From: a gamma proteobacterium NOR5-3
Lineage (GTDB): Bacteria > Pseudomonadota > Gammaproteobacteria > Pseudomonadales > Halieaceae
Direction of reading: 5' to 3'
Length of the DNA: 53,552 bases
Assembly (NCBI GenBank): GCA_000158155.1
Contig: DS999405.1
Span: 1,238,166-1,291,717, forward strand
In this document: positions 42,689 through 52,194 of the stretch, in pieces
How the letters are laid out: each line of letters begins with the position of its first letter
Position numbering within the stretch: the first letter of the stretch is position 1
The notes under the pieces: model-generated
The model's database searches: none
Told to the model about the DNA's origin: nothing
What the model saw: only the letters and a program-made list of their open reading frames with translations
Made by a program: the position numbers and the translations under genes

Positions 42689-45295
42689 ATGGCTAAGCGC
42701 GTGTACCTGTTCTCCGAAGGCAGCAAAGACGACCGCGACCTCCTGGGAGGCAAAGGGGCAAACCTCTGTGAAATGACGACTCTGGGCCTGCCCGTGCCTT
42801 TTGGATTCGTCATAACAACGCCTACCTGCCGCGAGTATTTCGAAAACGGCAATAGGCTTCCCAACCTGCTCGAGCAGGAGTATCGCGTTGCTTTGGATCT
42901 GGTGGAAAAGCAAATGGGAGGCCGTTTTGGCGACCCCGAAAACCCGCTGCTGTTTTCCGTACGCTCCGGCGCACCGATTTCTATGCCCGGCATGATGAAC
43001 ACCATTCTGAATCTGGGCATCAATGATGAGATTACTCAGGGGCTGGCAAACAAAACCGGCAACCCCCGTTTTGCCTACGACTGTTACCGGCGTTTTATCC
43101 AGATGTTCGCAGACGTGGTGCTCGGCGCAGACACCCATGCCATGGAAAAAGTCATTGAGGACTATAAAGACGAAAAGGCTTATCAGACTGACGTAGAAAT
43201 GGAAGCCGAAGACTGGCAGGCGGTGATCAGCACCTTCAAGACCATGGTGACTTTTCCCGAGGATCCTTTTGAGCAGTTAAGGCTTGCGGTGGAGGCGGTT
43301 TTTCAGTCCTGGCACACGCCTCGAGCCAACGTGTATCGTGAGATGAATAACATTCCTGACTCTTTGGGCACAGCCGTCACGGTGCAGTCCATGGTCTTTG
43401 GCAACTTTGGCGAGGACTCTGGGTCCGGCGTTGCCTTTACGCGAAACCCATCCACCGGAGAGCGACTGTTCTTCGGCGAAGTGCTTTTTAACGCAGCGGG
43501 CGAAGACGTAGTCGCCGGAATACGGACCCCCTTGCCCGTCGAAGCCATGCAGGAGCGCATGCCGGACGCGTATGCAGATTTACTCGCGGCCCAGGCAATG
43601 CTCGAGCAGCATTATCGCGATATGCAGGACATTGAATTTACGGTACAGGAGGGGCGCTTTTACATCCTGCAAACTCGCAGCGGTAAACGTACCGGGCGCG
43701 CCTCGGTAAGAATCGCTGTGGACATGGTCCGCGAGGGCATGATCAACGAAAAAGAAGCGCTGCTGCGTGTCTCCCCCGAGCACGTGCAGTCCTTTTTGCA
43801 TCCAATGGTTGACCCCAATGCGCCACGGACAGTGCTGGCCACGGGTCTACCTGCAAGCCCCGGTGGCGCCACCGGTGTCGTTGTTTTTTCTGCAGACGAG
43901 GCCGTGAAAGTAGAAGCCGATGGCGACAAAGTGATTCTCGTACGCCGGGAAACCACGCCGGAAGATATCCACGGCATGCGCGTTGCCGAGGGCATACTGA
44001 CGGAGCTCGGCGGCATGACCTCTCACGCAGCAGTCGTCGCCAGAGGCATGGGTGTCTGTGCCATCACTGGCTGTGGGGAACTAAGGGTATCGGTACAGGA
44101 CGGAATTGCTACTGCGGCCGACGGCACGGTGATACGACGCGGAGACCTGATCACGCTGGATGGCGCAACGGGTGAGGTAATGCTCGGCGATGTGCCCAAG
44201 GTAGAGGCCAGCACCTCGGATGATTTTCAAACACTGCTTTCCTGGGCCGATAAGCACAGACGCCTGAAAGTCCGCGCCAACGCCGAAACGCCTGAAGACG
44301 CGGCAAAGGCTCGAGAACTGGGAGCAGAAGGCATCGGCCTTTGCCGCACGGAACACATGTTTTTTGCCAGCGACCGTATTGACCATATGCGCGCCATGAT
44401 CCTCTCGACGGATCGTAAAGAGCGCAAAAAACACCTGGCAAAACTTCAGGAATTTCAGCATGCGGACATGCTGGAACTGTATCGCGTGATGGACGGACTT
44501 CCGGTAACCATCCGACTCCTCGATCCCCCGCTGCATGAATTCCTGCCCCACGATCAAGCCGACGCCGAAGCGCTGGCCGAACGCCTTGGCAAAGATCCGG
44601 AACAAATCATGCAGGCCCGCAACGATCTCGCCGAGGTGAACCCGATGTTGGGCTTTCGTGGTTGTCGACTATCCGTGGTGTATCCGGAAATCACCCGCAT
44701 GCAGGTGCGCGCAATCATTGGCGCGGCCTTGCAGGCACGGGAGGAAGGCCTGAGCCCCTACCCGGAGATCATGATCCCGCTGGTAGTCAACGTCCGCGAA
44801 ATTCGTCTGATCAGCGAAGTCATCGATCGTGGCATCGCCAAAGTGACCAAGGAAAAGTCCGTATCCCTGCGCTACAAAATCGGCACCATGATGGAAACAC
44901 CTCGAGCCTGTCTCGGTGCCGATCGACTCGCATCCGCCGTGGAGTTCATGAGCTTTGGTACCAACGACCTGACACAGATGACTTACGGCTTTTCACGGGA
45001 CGACGCCGGGCGTTTTATTCCGCAATACCTCGATGCCAAAATCATCGAGGACGATCCTTTTGTTTCTCTGGATCAGCGGGCAGTGGGACGCCTCATGCGC
45101 ATGGCCGTGCAGGAATCCCGACAAGTCAAAAAAGGCATAAAATATGGCATCTGCGGCGAACACGGCGGCGACCCGCGCTCCATACGCTTCTGTCATGACC
45201 TGGGCCTGGACTATGTCAGCTGCAGCCCCTACCGCGTACCCGTCGCGCGCATTGCCGCAGCGCAGGCACGCGTGCTCGCGGACATTGACGGCTAG
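42689..45295 (+). CDS. ppdK: Pyruvate, phosphate dikinase
   Basis: Interconverts pyruvate + ATP + phosphate and phosphoenolpyruvate + AMP + pyrophosphate. At 868 residues it is full length. The N-terminal nucleotide domain begins VYLFSEGSKDDRDLLGGKGANLCEMT, with FSVRSGAPISMPGMMNTILNLG. The swivelling phosphohistidine domain has GGMTSHAAVVARGMG with His446. The C-terminal PEP barrel has GLCRTEHMF, SFGTNDLTQMTYGFSRDD and GICGEHGGDP with catalytic Cys822. GAGGTG lies eleven bases before the ATG, a slightly long spacing. With ppc and maeB in the same window it provides a second route around the PEP-pyruvate-oxaloacetate node. Confidence 0.96.
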   Translation: MAKRVYLFSEGSKDDRDLLGGKGANLCEMTTLGLPVPFGFVITTPTCREYFENGNRLPNLLEQEYRVALDLVEKQMGGRFGDPENPLLFSVRSGAPISMPGMMNTILNLGINDEITQGLANKTGNPRFAYDCYRRFIQMFADVVLGADTHAMEKVIEDYKDEKAYQTDVEMEAEDWQAVISTFKTMVTFPEDPFEQLRLAVEAVFQSWHTPRANVYREMNNIPDSLGTAVTVQSMVFGNFGEDSGSGVAFTRNPSTGERLFFGEVLFNAAGEDVVAGIRTPLPVEAMQERMPDAYADLLAAQAMLEQHYRDMQDIEFTVQEGRFYILQTRSGKRTGRASVRIAVDMVREGMINEKEALLRVSPEHVQSFLHPMVDPNAPRTVLATGLPASPGGATGVVVFSADEAVKVEADGDKVILVRRETTPEDIHGMRVAEGILTELGGMTSHAAVVARGMGVCAITGCGELRVSVQDGIATAADGTVIRRGDLITLDGATGEVMLGDVPKVEASTSDDFQTLLSWADKHRRLKVRANAETPEDAAKARELGAEGIGLCRTEHMFFASDRIDHMRAMILSTDRKERKKHLAKLQEFQHADMLELYRVMDGLPVTIRLLDPPLHEFLPHDQADAEALAERLGKDPEQIMQARNDLAEVNPMLGFRGCRLSVVYPEITRMQVRAIIGAALQAREEGLSPYPEIMIPLVVNVREIRLISEVIDRGIAKVTKEKSVSLRYKIGTMMETPRACLGADRLASAVEFMSFGTNDLTQMTYGFSRDDAGRFIPQYLDAKIIEDDPFVSLDQRAVGRLMRMAVQESRQVKKGIKYGICGEHGGDPRSIRFCHDLGLDYVSCSPYRVPVARIAAAQARVLADIDG

Positions 45296-45351
45296 GACTC
45301 GCGGCGCACGAGCCCATCAAAACTTCGAAGATAAAAATCCAAGGAAAACCC

Positions 45352-46291
45352 ATGCAGTTTAATAATCGCGTCACCCGGATGACCGGAGCCGAGCTTCCTA
45401 TCGTGCAGGCGCCCATGGGCTGGATCGCTCGATCACAGCTGGCCTCGGCCGTGTGTAATGCGGGGGGGGCTGGGAATTATCGAAACGTCCTCTGGCGAAC
45501 TCGATGTCATTCGCGATGAAATTCGCCGCATGCGCGAACTCACCGATCGTCCTTTTGGCGTAAACATCGCCCAGGCATTTGTGCGCGACCCCGACATCGC
45601 CCAGTTCATCATTGATCAGGGCGTGCGCTTCGTAACGACCTCCGCCGGCTCACCGGAACGCTACACCGAGTTGCTCAAAGGCGCGGGCCTTACCGTTTTC
45701 CACGTAGTCCCGAATCTGAAGTCCGCAATCAAGGCCGTGGAGTACGGTGTGGACGGACTCATTGTCGAAGGGGGTGAAGGCGGTGGTTTCAAGAGCCCGC
45801 AGGATGTTGCCAGCATGGTGCTCCTGCCGCTGGTGCGATCGAAAGTCGATGTTCCCATCATCGCCGCGGGAGGCTTTGTTGATGGCAGCTCCATGGCTGC
45901 AGCGTTTGCGCTGGGTGCCGAGGGTATTCAACTGGGCACGCGCATGGTGTCAGCCCTGGAGTCGCCGGTCCACGAGAACTGGAAGCAGGCGATCGTCAAT
46001 GCCGAGGAGACAGACACCGTCTTCCTCAATCGCTTCCAGTCACCGGGCTTGCGGGCGCTTCGCACCGAAAAAACAAGTGCCCTGGAAAAGCAACCCGACG
46101 TGAACGCCATGGCCGAGTTTGGCAAGCCACAGGACCTGTATTTTGGCGGTGACATGGAGTCAGCCATAGCGCTGACCGGGCAGGTTTGTGGTCGCATTGA
46201 GGGCGTGCGCCCGGTGGCGGACATTCTGGCGGAGATCTGCGCCGAGTTTGAAGATACGCTAAACCGGCTGGACTCAACCTACCCGCGCTAA
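45352..46291 (+). pseudogene. Nitronate monooxygenase-family gene, frameshifted at a G8 run
   Basis: The gene starts at ATG 45352 with AAGGA seven bases upstream and reads MQFNNRVTRMTGAELPIVQAPMGW, a normal NMO/2-nitropropane dioxygenase N-terminus. At 45462-45469 eight G residues shift the frame; with seven G the text would read NAGGLGIIETSSGELD and continue without break to 46291 as a 312-residue protein. The downstream part has the FMN-phosphate motifs IVEGGEGGGFKSPQD, VPIIAAGGFVDGSSMAAAFALGAEGIQLGTR. As given, only 45458-46291 is open, missing the first barrel strand. All else is well conserved, so this is either a sequencing error, a slippage (phase-variable) switch, or a very recent pseudogene. 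Confidence 0.85.
45462..45469 (+). repeat. G8 homopolymer causing the nitronate monooxygenase frameshift
   Basis: Eight consecutive G between C45461 and C45470. Loss of one G restores a single 312-codon frame for the flanking gene. Homopolymers of this length are prone both to polymerase slippage and to sequencing error. Confidence 0.9.
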
Positions 46292-46329
46292 ATCACGCGA
46301 CCGCTGATCGGGTCTGCTGCCAAGGAAGC

Positions 46330-46350
46330 GCCGGATGCAAGCCATCCGGC
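46330..46350. terminator. Hairpin after the nitronate monooxygenase gene
   Basis: GCCGGATG-CAAGC-CATCCGGC forms a perfect 8-bp stem with a 5-nt loop, 38 bp after the stop. There is no T-tract, so it may be a pause site, mRNA-stabilising stem or inefficient terminator. Confidence 0.4.
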
Positions 46351-46405
46351 AGAACACTTCACGCGTATATCCATACAAGTTAAACCTGCATGAACTGTGT
46401 GTGAA

Positions 46406-46648
46406 ATGATTGACCGAAATATAGGGACAGCGGAGCGAGCAATACGCTTTACGCTCGCTGTCATCATCATAGGCTGGATTCTGGCCGCAGAGCGCTTCGG
46501 GGCGCCCCAATTAATCGCCCTCGTTATCGCTTTCGCGCTGTTGTGGAACAGTATTTTTGGCCGCTGCTATCTCTGGAAATGGCTTGGCCTGTCCAGCTGC
46601 GCAACGGAAGATGACTGTTCGCCAGGCGGCGGTAACTCGCGGGTCTGA
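46406..46648 (+). CDS. DUF2892 (YgaP-type transmembrane domain) protein
   Basis: An 80-residue two-helix membrane protein: MIDRNIGTAERAIRFTLAVIIIGWILAAE, then LIALVIAFALLWNSIFGRCYLWKWLGLSSC. The pattern NxGxxERxIRF at the start and GRCYLWKWLGLSSC at the end match DUF2892. Such domains occur alone or fused to rhodanese sulfur-transferase domains (YgaP), which suggests a link to sulfur or thiol chemistry, but none is shown here. ATG at 46406 is preferred over GTG at 46397. The next gene starts 3 bp after its stop. Confidence 0.8.
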   Translation: MIDRNIGTAERAIRFTLAVIIIGWILAAERFGAPQLIALVIAFALLWNSIFGRCYLWKWLGLSSCATEDDCSPGGGNSRV

Positions 46649-46651
46649 GCC

Positions 46652-47146
46652 ATGTCCAACACTAAGGATCAGCCTGCCACCGCCAGTCCGTCGCGGACCG
46701 AAACCGTTTGGCCGCAAACCAGTCTCAGCAATGAATCGGCGCCCGTAGACACCCTGTTTTTTGATGGGCAGTGTCCTTTGTGCGCCGGCGAGATAGCGCA
46801 GCTTCGTAAAGTGCGTGGTGCGGCGCTGCGTATTGTGGATATCCACGGACTTCAGCAAAGCACTGAAACCTCCCAAAGCTGTGAGGAATCACTGGCACCG
46901 GCGCCGGATAAAGACCAGCTTCTTCGGGTACTGCATTTGCGCCGCGCTGACGGCACCTGGCTGACGAGCGCAGATGCAAACGTGGCTGCCTGGGAGGGTA
47001 CCCGCCACGGTCAGGCATTAAAGGTCTTACGCTGGCCCCTGATTCGCCCGGTCGCCGATGTCATCTACGCGCTGTGGGCGCGCTGGCGATACCGGCGCCT
47101 CTATGGCAGACAATTTAGCGAGAATCTCCATGCACCTGAGCGCTAA
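46652..47146 (+). CDS. DUF393 / DCC-family thiol-disulfide oxidoreductase-like protein
   Basis: A 164-residue protein with the DCC motif in TLFFDGQCPLCAGEIAQLRK (Cys residues two apart, within a thioredoxin-like strand-turn-helix). The first 33 residues are low in structure and rich in Ser, Thr and Pro. The C-terminal half has a hydrophobic helix followed by a basic tail (IYALWARWRYRRLYGRQF), typical of the family. Probable redox function; partner unknown. It starts 3 bp after the DUF2892 gene and overlaps the flavin-reductase-like gene by 17 bp, so the three are likely one transcription unit. Confidence 0.8.
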   Translation: MSNTKDQPATASPSRTETVWPQTSLSNESAPVDTLFFDGQCPLCAGEIAQLRKVRGAALRIVDIHGLQQSTETSQSCEESLAPAPDKDQLLRVLHLRRADGTWLTSADANVAAWEGTRHGQALKVLRWPLIRPVADVIYALWARWRYRRLYGRQFSENLHAPER

Positions 47147-47759
47147 CGATATTGAAGATCTTGAGCGCCGCAGGCGAGCGGCTCTCATCAACTCCATAAC
47201 GGGCTTTAAACCGGCAAACTTGGTGGGCACGGTGGACGCTCAAGGCCGGAGTAATCTCGCCATCATGAGTTCTTTGGTCCATATCGGGTCCCACCCTCCC
47301 CTGCTGGCACTGGTCTTCAGGCCGGATAACGCTGAACGTCATACCCTCGATAACATCCGCGAAACCGGCAGTTACACCATCAACCACGTTCATGCGGGCA
47401 TCATCGACGCTGCGCACCAGACCGCCGCGCGCTACCCGGGCAATGTTTCGGAGTTCGCAGCGACCGGTCTCACCGAACTGTGGCGCGATGGGCATAAGGC
47501 GCCCTTCGTTGACGAAGCGCAAGTCCGTATGGGGATGATCCTGCGGGATGAGCTACCCTTGAGTATTAATGGAACCCACATGATCATCGGTGAAATTGTA
47601 TCTCTTGAAGTTCCTGGCAACGCCATTAACGAACTTGGGGCGCTGGACCCTGCCAAGACAGACAGTATCGCCATCTCAGGTCTGGACAGTTACTACCGAA
47701 GTTCGCTGCTGCAACGCATGGCTTACGCCAAACCTGACAAAGCGCCTCGGCGGCTCTAA
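47130..47759 (+). CDS. Flavin reductase-like (FMN-binding split-barrel) protein
   Basis: About 209 residues with a flavin-reductase-like fold: FKPANLVGTVDAQGRSNLAIMSSLVHIGSHPPLLALVFRP (flavin-binding region), then TLDNIRETGSYTINHV and a C-terminal IIGEIVSLEVP strand. Proteins of this type bind FMN and often act as NAD(P)H:flavin reductases or oxidoreductases of unknown substrate. The ATG at 47130 is preferred: GAGAA stands before it and it overlaps the DUF393 stop. The frame extends to 47058 inside DUF393. No partner monooxygenase needing reduced flavin is next to it; the frameshifted nitronate monooxygenase carries its own FMN. Confidence 0.82.
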   Translation: MHLSANDIEDLERRRRAALINSITGFKPANLVGTVDAQGRSNLAIMSSLVHIGSHPPLLALVFRPDNAERHTLDNIRETGSYTINHVHAGIIDAAHQTAARYPGNVSEFAATGLTELWRDGHKAPFVDEAQVRMGMILRDELPLSINGTHMIIGEIVSLEVPGNAINELGALDPAKTDSIAISGLDSYYRSSLLQRMAYAKPDKAPRRL

Positions 47760-47852
47760 ACCTGACCACAAAAGGACGGTTTTTTCGTAAGTCGCAGTGA
47801 ACCATCAGGCACCACAATTGCCCTATAACAGAGGTGCGACACGCAAAGTTTC

Positions 47853-47882
47853 TTAACAGTCGCCCCAGGTATCGCCTACACT
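47853..47882 (+). promoter_or_regulatory. Predicted sigma-70 promoter of the DUF3014-mscK genes
   Basis: TTAACA (5 of 6) at 47853-47858 and TACACT (4 of 6) at 47877-47882 with an 18-bp spacer. A transcription start near 47889 leaves about 22 nt before the ATG at 47911, which has GGAG upstream. Confidence 0.45.
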
Positions 47883-47910
47883 GAAAAGATCAGGATATTA
47901 GGGAGCAGGT

Positions 47911-48828
47911 ATGCAAGCCGATCGCGATGACCGCTTTAGTAAAGACGATGAACGAGGCCGCCACAGCACTCAAACACTGGTGACTGCAGTCGCCGTGCTC
48001 ATTCTTGCCGGTGGCGCTTATCTGCTGATGCCGCGGGACAAAGACAGCGCTGACAAAATCCCTCCCGTAACACCGACACAGAGCGCCGCCACCCCACAAG
48101 TGATGCCCAAAGCGCCTGATCCGACACCCGATGAAGCCATTCTGGCTGCGCCGGACATCCCTGTCGTTGCACAAAGCATGTCAGAGGCCGACGAGGAAGC
48201 AGCGATCCAGGAGGTGATTATCGAGGAAGAGGTCACCCCGCCCACACCCGAGGAAATCGATCAGCAACTGCGCAGCGCTGTGATTGGCATCGGCTTGTCA
48301 CCGGGCGACGGCCTAAGCTCCGCCTATAATGCTGCCTACCTGCTCGATCGGGGCGTGAGCAGCATTGACCAACTCGCGCGCGGTTTGGTGCCTACGCGTA
48401 CATCCAATCTTGCAAAGCCTGCAGGCAAGTTTAAAACCAAACAAGAAGGGGCCGACTACTGGGTCAGCCGGGATAGCTATAGACGCTATGACAAGCTGGT
48501 GGGCGCACTAACCTCGCTTCCGACCGATTCCCTGGCCGCACTTTTCCACCAGCAGCGCAGTCTGCTGCAAGACGCTTACGCCGCCCTGGGCTATCCCAGC
48601 GATGCTCTGGATAACACCCTGATTGCGGCGTTGGATAACATCCTCTCGGCACCCACCCGGGAGCAGCCCCCGGCGCTGGTAAGCAAAGGTGCCCTGTGGG
48701 CCTATGCCGATCCAGAGCTTGAACGCGCCAGTGATCTGCACAAACAGCTGCTGCGCACAGGACCACAAAACACCCAGGCCCTGCAACAATGGGCACGACA
48801 ATTAAAGAGCGCTTTGCTCACCCCCTGA
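47911..48828 (+). CDS. DUF3014 membrane-anchored protein
   Basis: A 305-residue protein with one N-terminal membrane helix (TQTLVTAVAVLILAGGAYLLM, residues 20-40). A Pro/Glu-rich flexible linker of about 70 residues follows (PPVTPTQSAATPQ..., with EEVTPPTPEEID). The C-terminal DUF3014 domain starts near residue 115 (LRSAVIGIGLSPGD, YNAAYLLDRGVSSIDQLARG, SYRRYDKLVGALTSL, FHQQRSLLQDAYAALGYP). It is therefore a periplasmic domain tethered to the inner membrane. It ends 10 bp before the MscK-type channel gene, so the two should be coexpressed. Function unknown. Confidence 0.82.
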   Translation: MQADRDDRFSKDDERGRHSTQTLVTAVAVLILAGGAYLLMPRDKDSADKIPPVTPTQSAATPQVMPKAPDPTPDEAILAAPDIPVVAQSMSEADEEAAIQEVIIEEEVTPPTPEEIDQQLRSAVIGIGLSPGDGLSSAYNAAYLLDRGVSSIDQLARGLVPTRTSNLAKPAGKFKTKQEGADYWVSRDSYRRYDKLVGALTSLPTDSLAALFHQQRSLLQDAYAALGYPSDALDNTLIAALDNILSAPTREQPPALVSKGALWAYADPELERASDLHKQLLRTGPQNTQALQQWARQLKSALLTP

Positions 48829-48838
48829 AGAGTTGTTG

Positions 48839-51800
48839 ATGACTAAAAGACGTACCGTTTGCAAGGGTCGCAGCCTCTATGCAAAACCAGCCGCAGCGTT
48901 CAAACCATTGTTGGGCCTGCTATTGACGGTGTTACTTTGTGGCGTCGCCAATGCTCAAGATGAAAACGCCAGTGACTCACTAGAGGGCCTGCGAACGCTC
49001 CTTAGCAATGATGTAAGCATCGGTGAGGAGCGTCGTGCCGCGCTATCTGACACGCTCAAGACGGCAGCCCAGGACCGTGCTCAGCTGGAGCAATTGAAAA
49101 ACTCCCGGCGAGAACTTGAAGAAAAGCTAAACAACAGTGAGCTACTCATTGCCGACTACAAAAACCGTATGCGGGATGTGCAGAATGCTCCGGCTACGAT
49201 TGAGCGACGCCTGGGTAGCAATCCATCCCTGGCGAACATTGAAACAGAGCTCAGCATTGTGCAAAGCCAGCGTGACGCCTGGTCTTTGGAGCGCACCGAG
49301 GCTCTGGACACCCTCTCAAATCTTGCCAAAAATGAAGCAGCGGCCCGCGACCGTATCGCCGAGATAAGTCGAAGCCGTGCTGATGATTCCCCCGAGATTA
49401 CCGCTTCGACGGAGACCTCCGATTTAGAAGACCGCATTAACAAGCTTGCGGCGGCCATCCATCAGCGGCTTCTGGATACCGAACTGAACTTACTGGAACT
49501 GCGTCTGCGCAGTGGCCCTTCACTTAACAGTATCCGCACGGCGCGAATTGCCTGGTTAGACGCCGCCATCGCTGAAGCCGACACTCTACTTTCTCAGTTG
49601 CTCGAGGCCGCCACTAAAATGCGTCAAGGCGCCGCGGCACAACGGGCCACCGAAGCGCGACGCTTTCTCTCTCAGGTAACAGGATCGCGTTCGGAACTTC
49701 AGGAAATGATCAGCACCAACCTGTCACTGGTGGACAGTTTTGAATCTCTGTCATCGCAAATTGAGCAGGCCCGTCAGCAAGTCACCGCCACCCGAAAAAG
49801 CATCGACGAAATTGAACAGGATGCCGACCTTACCAAGCGTCGTCTCAACGTCGCGGGATTGGAGTCAAAACTGGGCGAGGTAATGCTTACCCGACTCGCG
49901 AGCCTGCCTGATCCGCGTTTGATTCTCAATCAAAACGCAGATCGCAACGAGCAAATCGCCACCGTGTCTATCAAGGCCATCGACAACGAGCAGGCACTTC
50001 GTGTCCTAGGGGATCGCAGCGGCTTTTTAACTGCAACGCTGGGAGACATAAGCAACTGGAGCAACGCCGAGACGCGCACAGCAGAACGCTTATACATCCA
50101 GCGGCGGGAACTGCTGCAAGAAAACATGCAGGCCGGCAACACGCTCCTGAGCCTGCTGGTAGACGGCAACCAGGCCACGGAAGAACTGGCGCTCATCGTC
50201 GGTGACTACGAAACCTTGTTAACAGCCAACCTGCTGTGGGTTCGCAACTATGCTTATGTTGACCCGCAGCGTGTACTACACCAGTTACAGACCTTACATA
50301 GCTCTGATCCGGCGCTGCGCCTAAAGAACCATTGGCCCCAAGTCATCAGCGACCCATTGTTCCTGCTGCTGTTCATCGTCGCCCTGGGCGCGTCGTTGCA
50401 TCGACGGATCACCGCGGCGCTTGAGAATATTTTGGGCAAGCCCATCCGTCCACGCGACGAGAGCTCAGCCCTGATTGTTAAGACTCTGATACTCACATTT
50501 TTGGCGGCGCTTGCCTTGCCGAGCCTCCTGCTACTCACGGGTCGAGCCTTTTACGTTGCAGCGCAGGGTGATCCCGTGGTGATGGGCGTAGGTCGCGCGC
50601 TCGCTGCTGCGGGCCTGGTTTTGTTTGTTCTGGGGAGCCTGCGTCGCATGTCCGACAGACTGGGGGTTGGGCGCCGACTCTTAAAATGGAACACCTCTCG
50701 ATCCGACGCCGCCTCCCGGGATTTACCGTGGTTCAATGTAGCCATCGCCTGCTCTATCGGTATAACCATATTGGGCCGGGCTTCATCTCCTACTGACAGT
50801 GGAGGGGCTCTCGCGGCGATAGGCAGTATTGCGACCGCCATGTTTTTACTCATCGTATCACTGCGAATGCTGCGTTCAGGAGAGTTCAGTGGTGATCGAA
50901 TACTGCGTTATTCGCTGCAGATCGGGATGATCACGTCTGCATCTATTGTCTTCATGCATCTTAGCGGCCAGCTGTTTGCAGCCCATCTCTATCTTAAAGC
51001 CCTAACGGGCTCGGTGGCCGCGGTGATCGGCACCCTGCTGGTGACCAATATCCTGCAACGGCTACTCATCATTTTCCGCTCCTCACTGGAGCGCAAAACG
51101 CGAGAAGAACTGCGCGCACGAGCTCAGGAAGCCGGGAGTGACGAGTCAGAAGAAAGCAATGACTTGGACGCCGTGGCATCCCTATCCGATGCGTATTCAA
51201 AATTGCTGGGACTCACACGTGTGCTCACGCTGGGTGCGCTACTTTGGTGGATTTGGGCGCCGGCCTTGCCCGCCCTGTCAATTCTCGACGCCATCACCTT
51301 GTGGTCAACAAGTGACGCCAGTCTACCTGAGGGTGAGCTGCGGGCTATTACGCTGTCTGTACTGCTGCTGGCACTACTGATCATCGCAGTTACTTCATTG
51401 ATCACCCGGCACCTTCCCCCCCTGGTTAACGTGGTACTGACCGAATGGACAAGCGTGACACCGGGCAGTCGCTATGCGGCAGGTATGTTGATGCAGTATC
51501 TGATCCTGGGTATCGGTTTTTCCAGCGCGCTGGTCATGCTCGGTTTCCAATGGGAAAAGGTGCAATGGCTTGTGGCGGCCCTGGGTGTCGGTATCGGCTT
51601 CGGCCTCCAGGAAATTGTGGCGAACTTTATTTCCGGGCTTATCGTGTTGTTTGAGCGTCCTATTCGCGTGGGTGACATCATTCATGCCGGCGGCGCCGAC
51701 GGTACAGTGACCAAAATTAATGCGCGGGCAACGGTCATCGAGACCTTCGAAGGCAAGGAGCTCATGATCCCCAACAAGGAGCTTATTACCAGCGTCGTGA

Positions 51801-52150
51801 CTAACTGGTCGTTGAGCAACTCCAAGCTACGTTTGGTGATTCCCATTGGCGTAGCCTATGGCTCAGATGTCGATGCGGCCATGAAAACTTTACGTGATGT
51901 TGCCAACGCGCATCCGGAAATCATCGAAGATCCCGCCCCTTACGTTAGCTTCGAGGACTTTGGCGACAACGCCCTGGTACTGTGGTTGAGATGTTTTGCA
52001 CTTCGGGATTACCCCAGAGTGTCTACGGAGCTTCGTCAGATCATCTATCGCGAGTTTAATGCAGCAGGAATCAGCATCTCATTCCCGCAGCGCGATGTGC
52101 ACCTGGATGCGTCAGAGCCCCTACCTGTCCGCATTATGCCGTCGGAGTAG
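48839..52150 (+). CDS. MscK/KefA-type large mechanosensitive channel
   Basis: About 1,103 residues. The N-terminus has a signal peptide (FKPLLGLLLTVLLCGVANA, residues 21-39 or so). A periplasmic region of about 450 residues, largely coiled coil (repeated ELEEKLNNSELLIADYKNRM-like heptads, up to about residue 330), follows. Around ten membrane helices run from about residue 500 to 900. The conserved MscS core is at the end: GFGLQEIVANFISGLIVLFERPIRVGDIIHAGGADGTVTKI, then GKELMIPNKELIT and VSFEDFGDNALVLWLRCF. This is the plan of E. coli MscK (KefA). ATG at 48839 is chosen; TTG codons at 48833 and 48836 also fit the frame. It probably protects against hypo-osmotic shock. Confidence 0.93.
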   Translation: MTKRRTVCKGRSLYAKPAAAFKPLLGLLLTVLLCGVANAQDENASDSLEGLRTLLSNDVSIGEERRAALSDTLKTAAQDRAQLEQLKNSRRELEEKLNNSELLIADYKNRMRDVQNAPATIERRLGSNPSLANIETELSIVQSQRDAWSLERTEALDTLSNLAKNEAAARDRIAEISRSRADDSPEITASTETSDLEDRINKLAAAIHQRLLDTELNLLELRLRSGPSLNSIRTARIAWLDAAIAEADTLLSQLLEAATKMRQGAAAQRATEARRFLSQVTGSRSELQEMISTNLSLVDSFESLSSQIEQARQQVTATRKSIDEIEQDADLTKRRLNVAGLESKLGEVMLTRLASLPDPRLILNQNADRNEQIATVSIKAIDNEQALRVLGDRSGFLTATLGDISNWSNAETRTAERLYIQRRELLQENMQAGNTLLSLLVDGNQATEELALIVGDYETLLTANLLWVRNYAYVDPQRVLHQLQTLHSSDPALRLKNHWPQVISDPLFLLLFIVALGASLHRRITAALENILGKPIRPRDESSALIVKTLILTFLAALALPSLLLLTGRAFYVAAQGDPVVMGVGRALAAAGLVLFVLGSLRRMSDRLGVGRRLLKWNTSRSDAASRDLPWFNVAIACSIGITILGRASSPTDSGGALAAIGSIATAMFLLIVSLRMLRSGEFSGDRILRYSLQIGMITSASIVFMHLSGQLFAAHLYLKALTGSVAAVIGTLLVTNILQRLLIIFRSSLERKTREELRARAQEAGSDESEESNDLDAVASLSDAYSKLLGLTRVLTLGALLWWIWAPALPALSILDAITLWSTSDASLPEGELRAITLSVLLLALLIIAVTSLITRHLPPLVNVVLTEWTSVTPGSRYAAGMLMQYLILGIGFSSALVMLGFQWEKVQWLVAALGVGIGFGLQEIVANFISGLIVLFERPIRVGDIIHAGGADGTVTKINARATVIETFEGKELMIPNKELITSVVTNWSLSNSKLRLVIPIGVAYGSDVDAAMKTLRDVANAHPEIIEDPAPYVSFEDFGDNALVLWLRCFALRDYPRVSTELRQIIYREFNAAGISISFPQRDVHLDASEPLPVRIMPSE

Positions 52151-52194
52151 AAAAACCGTCTGGCATGCGACGATAAACATAACGAGGCAGACAG

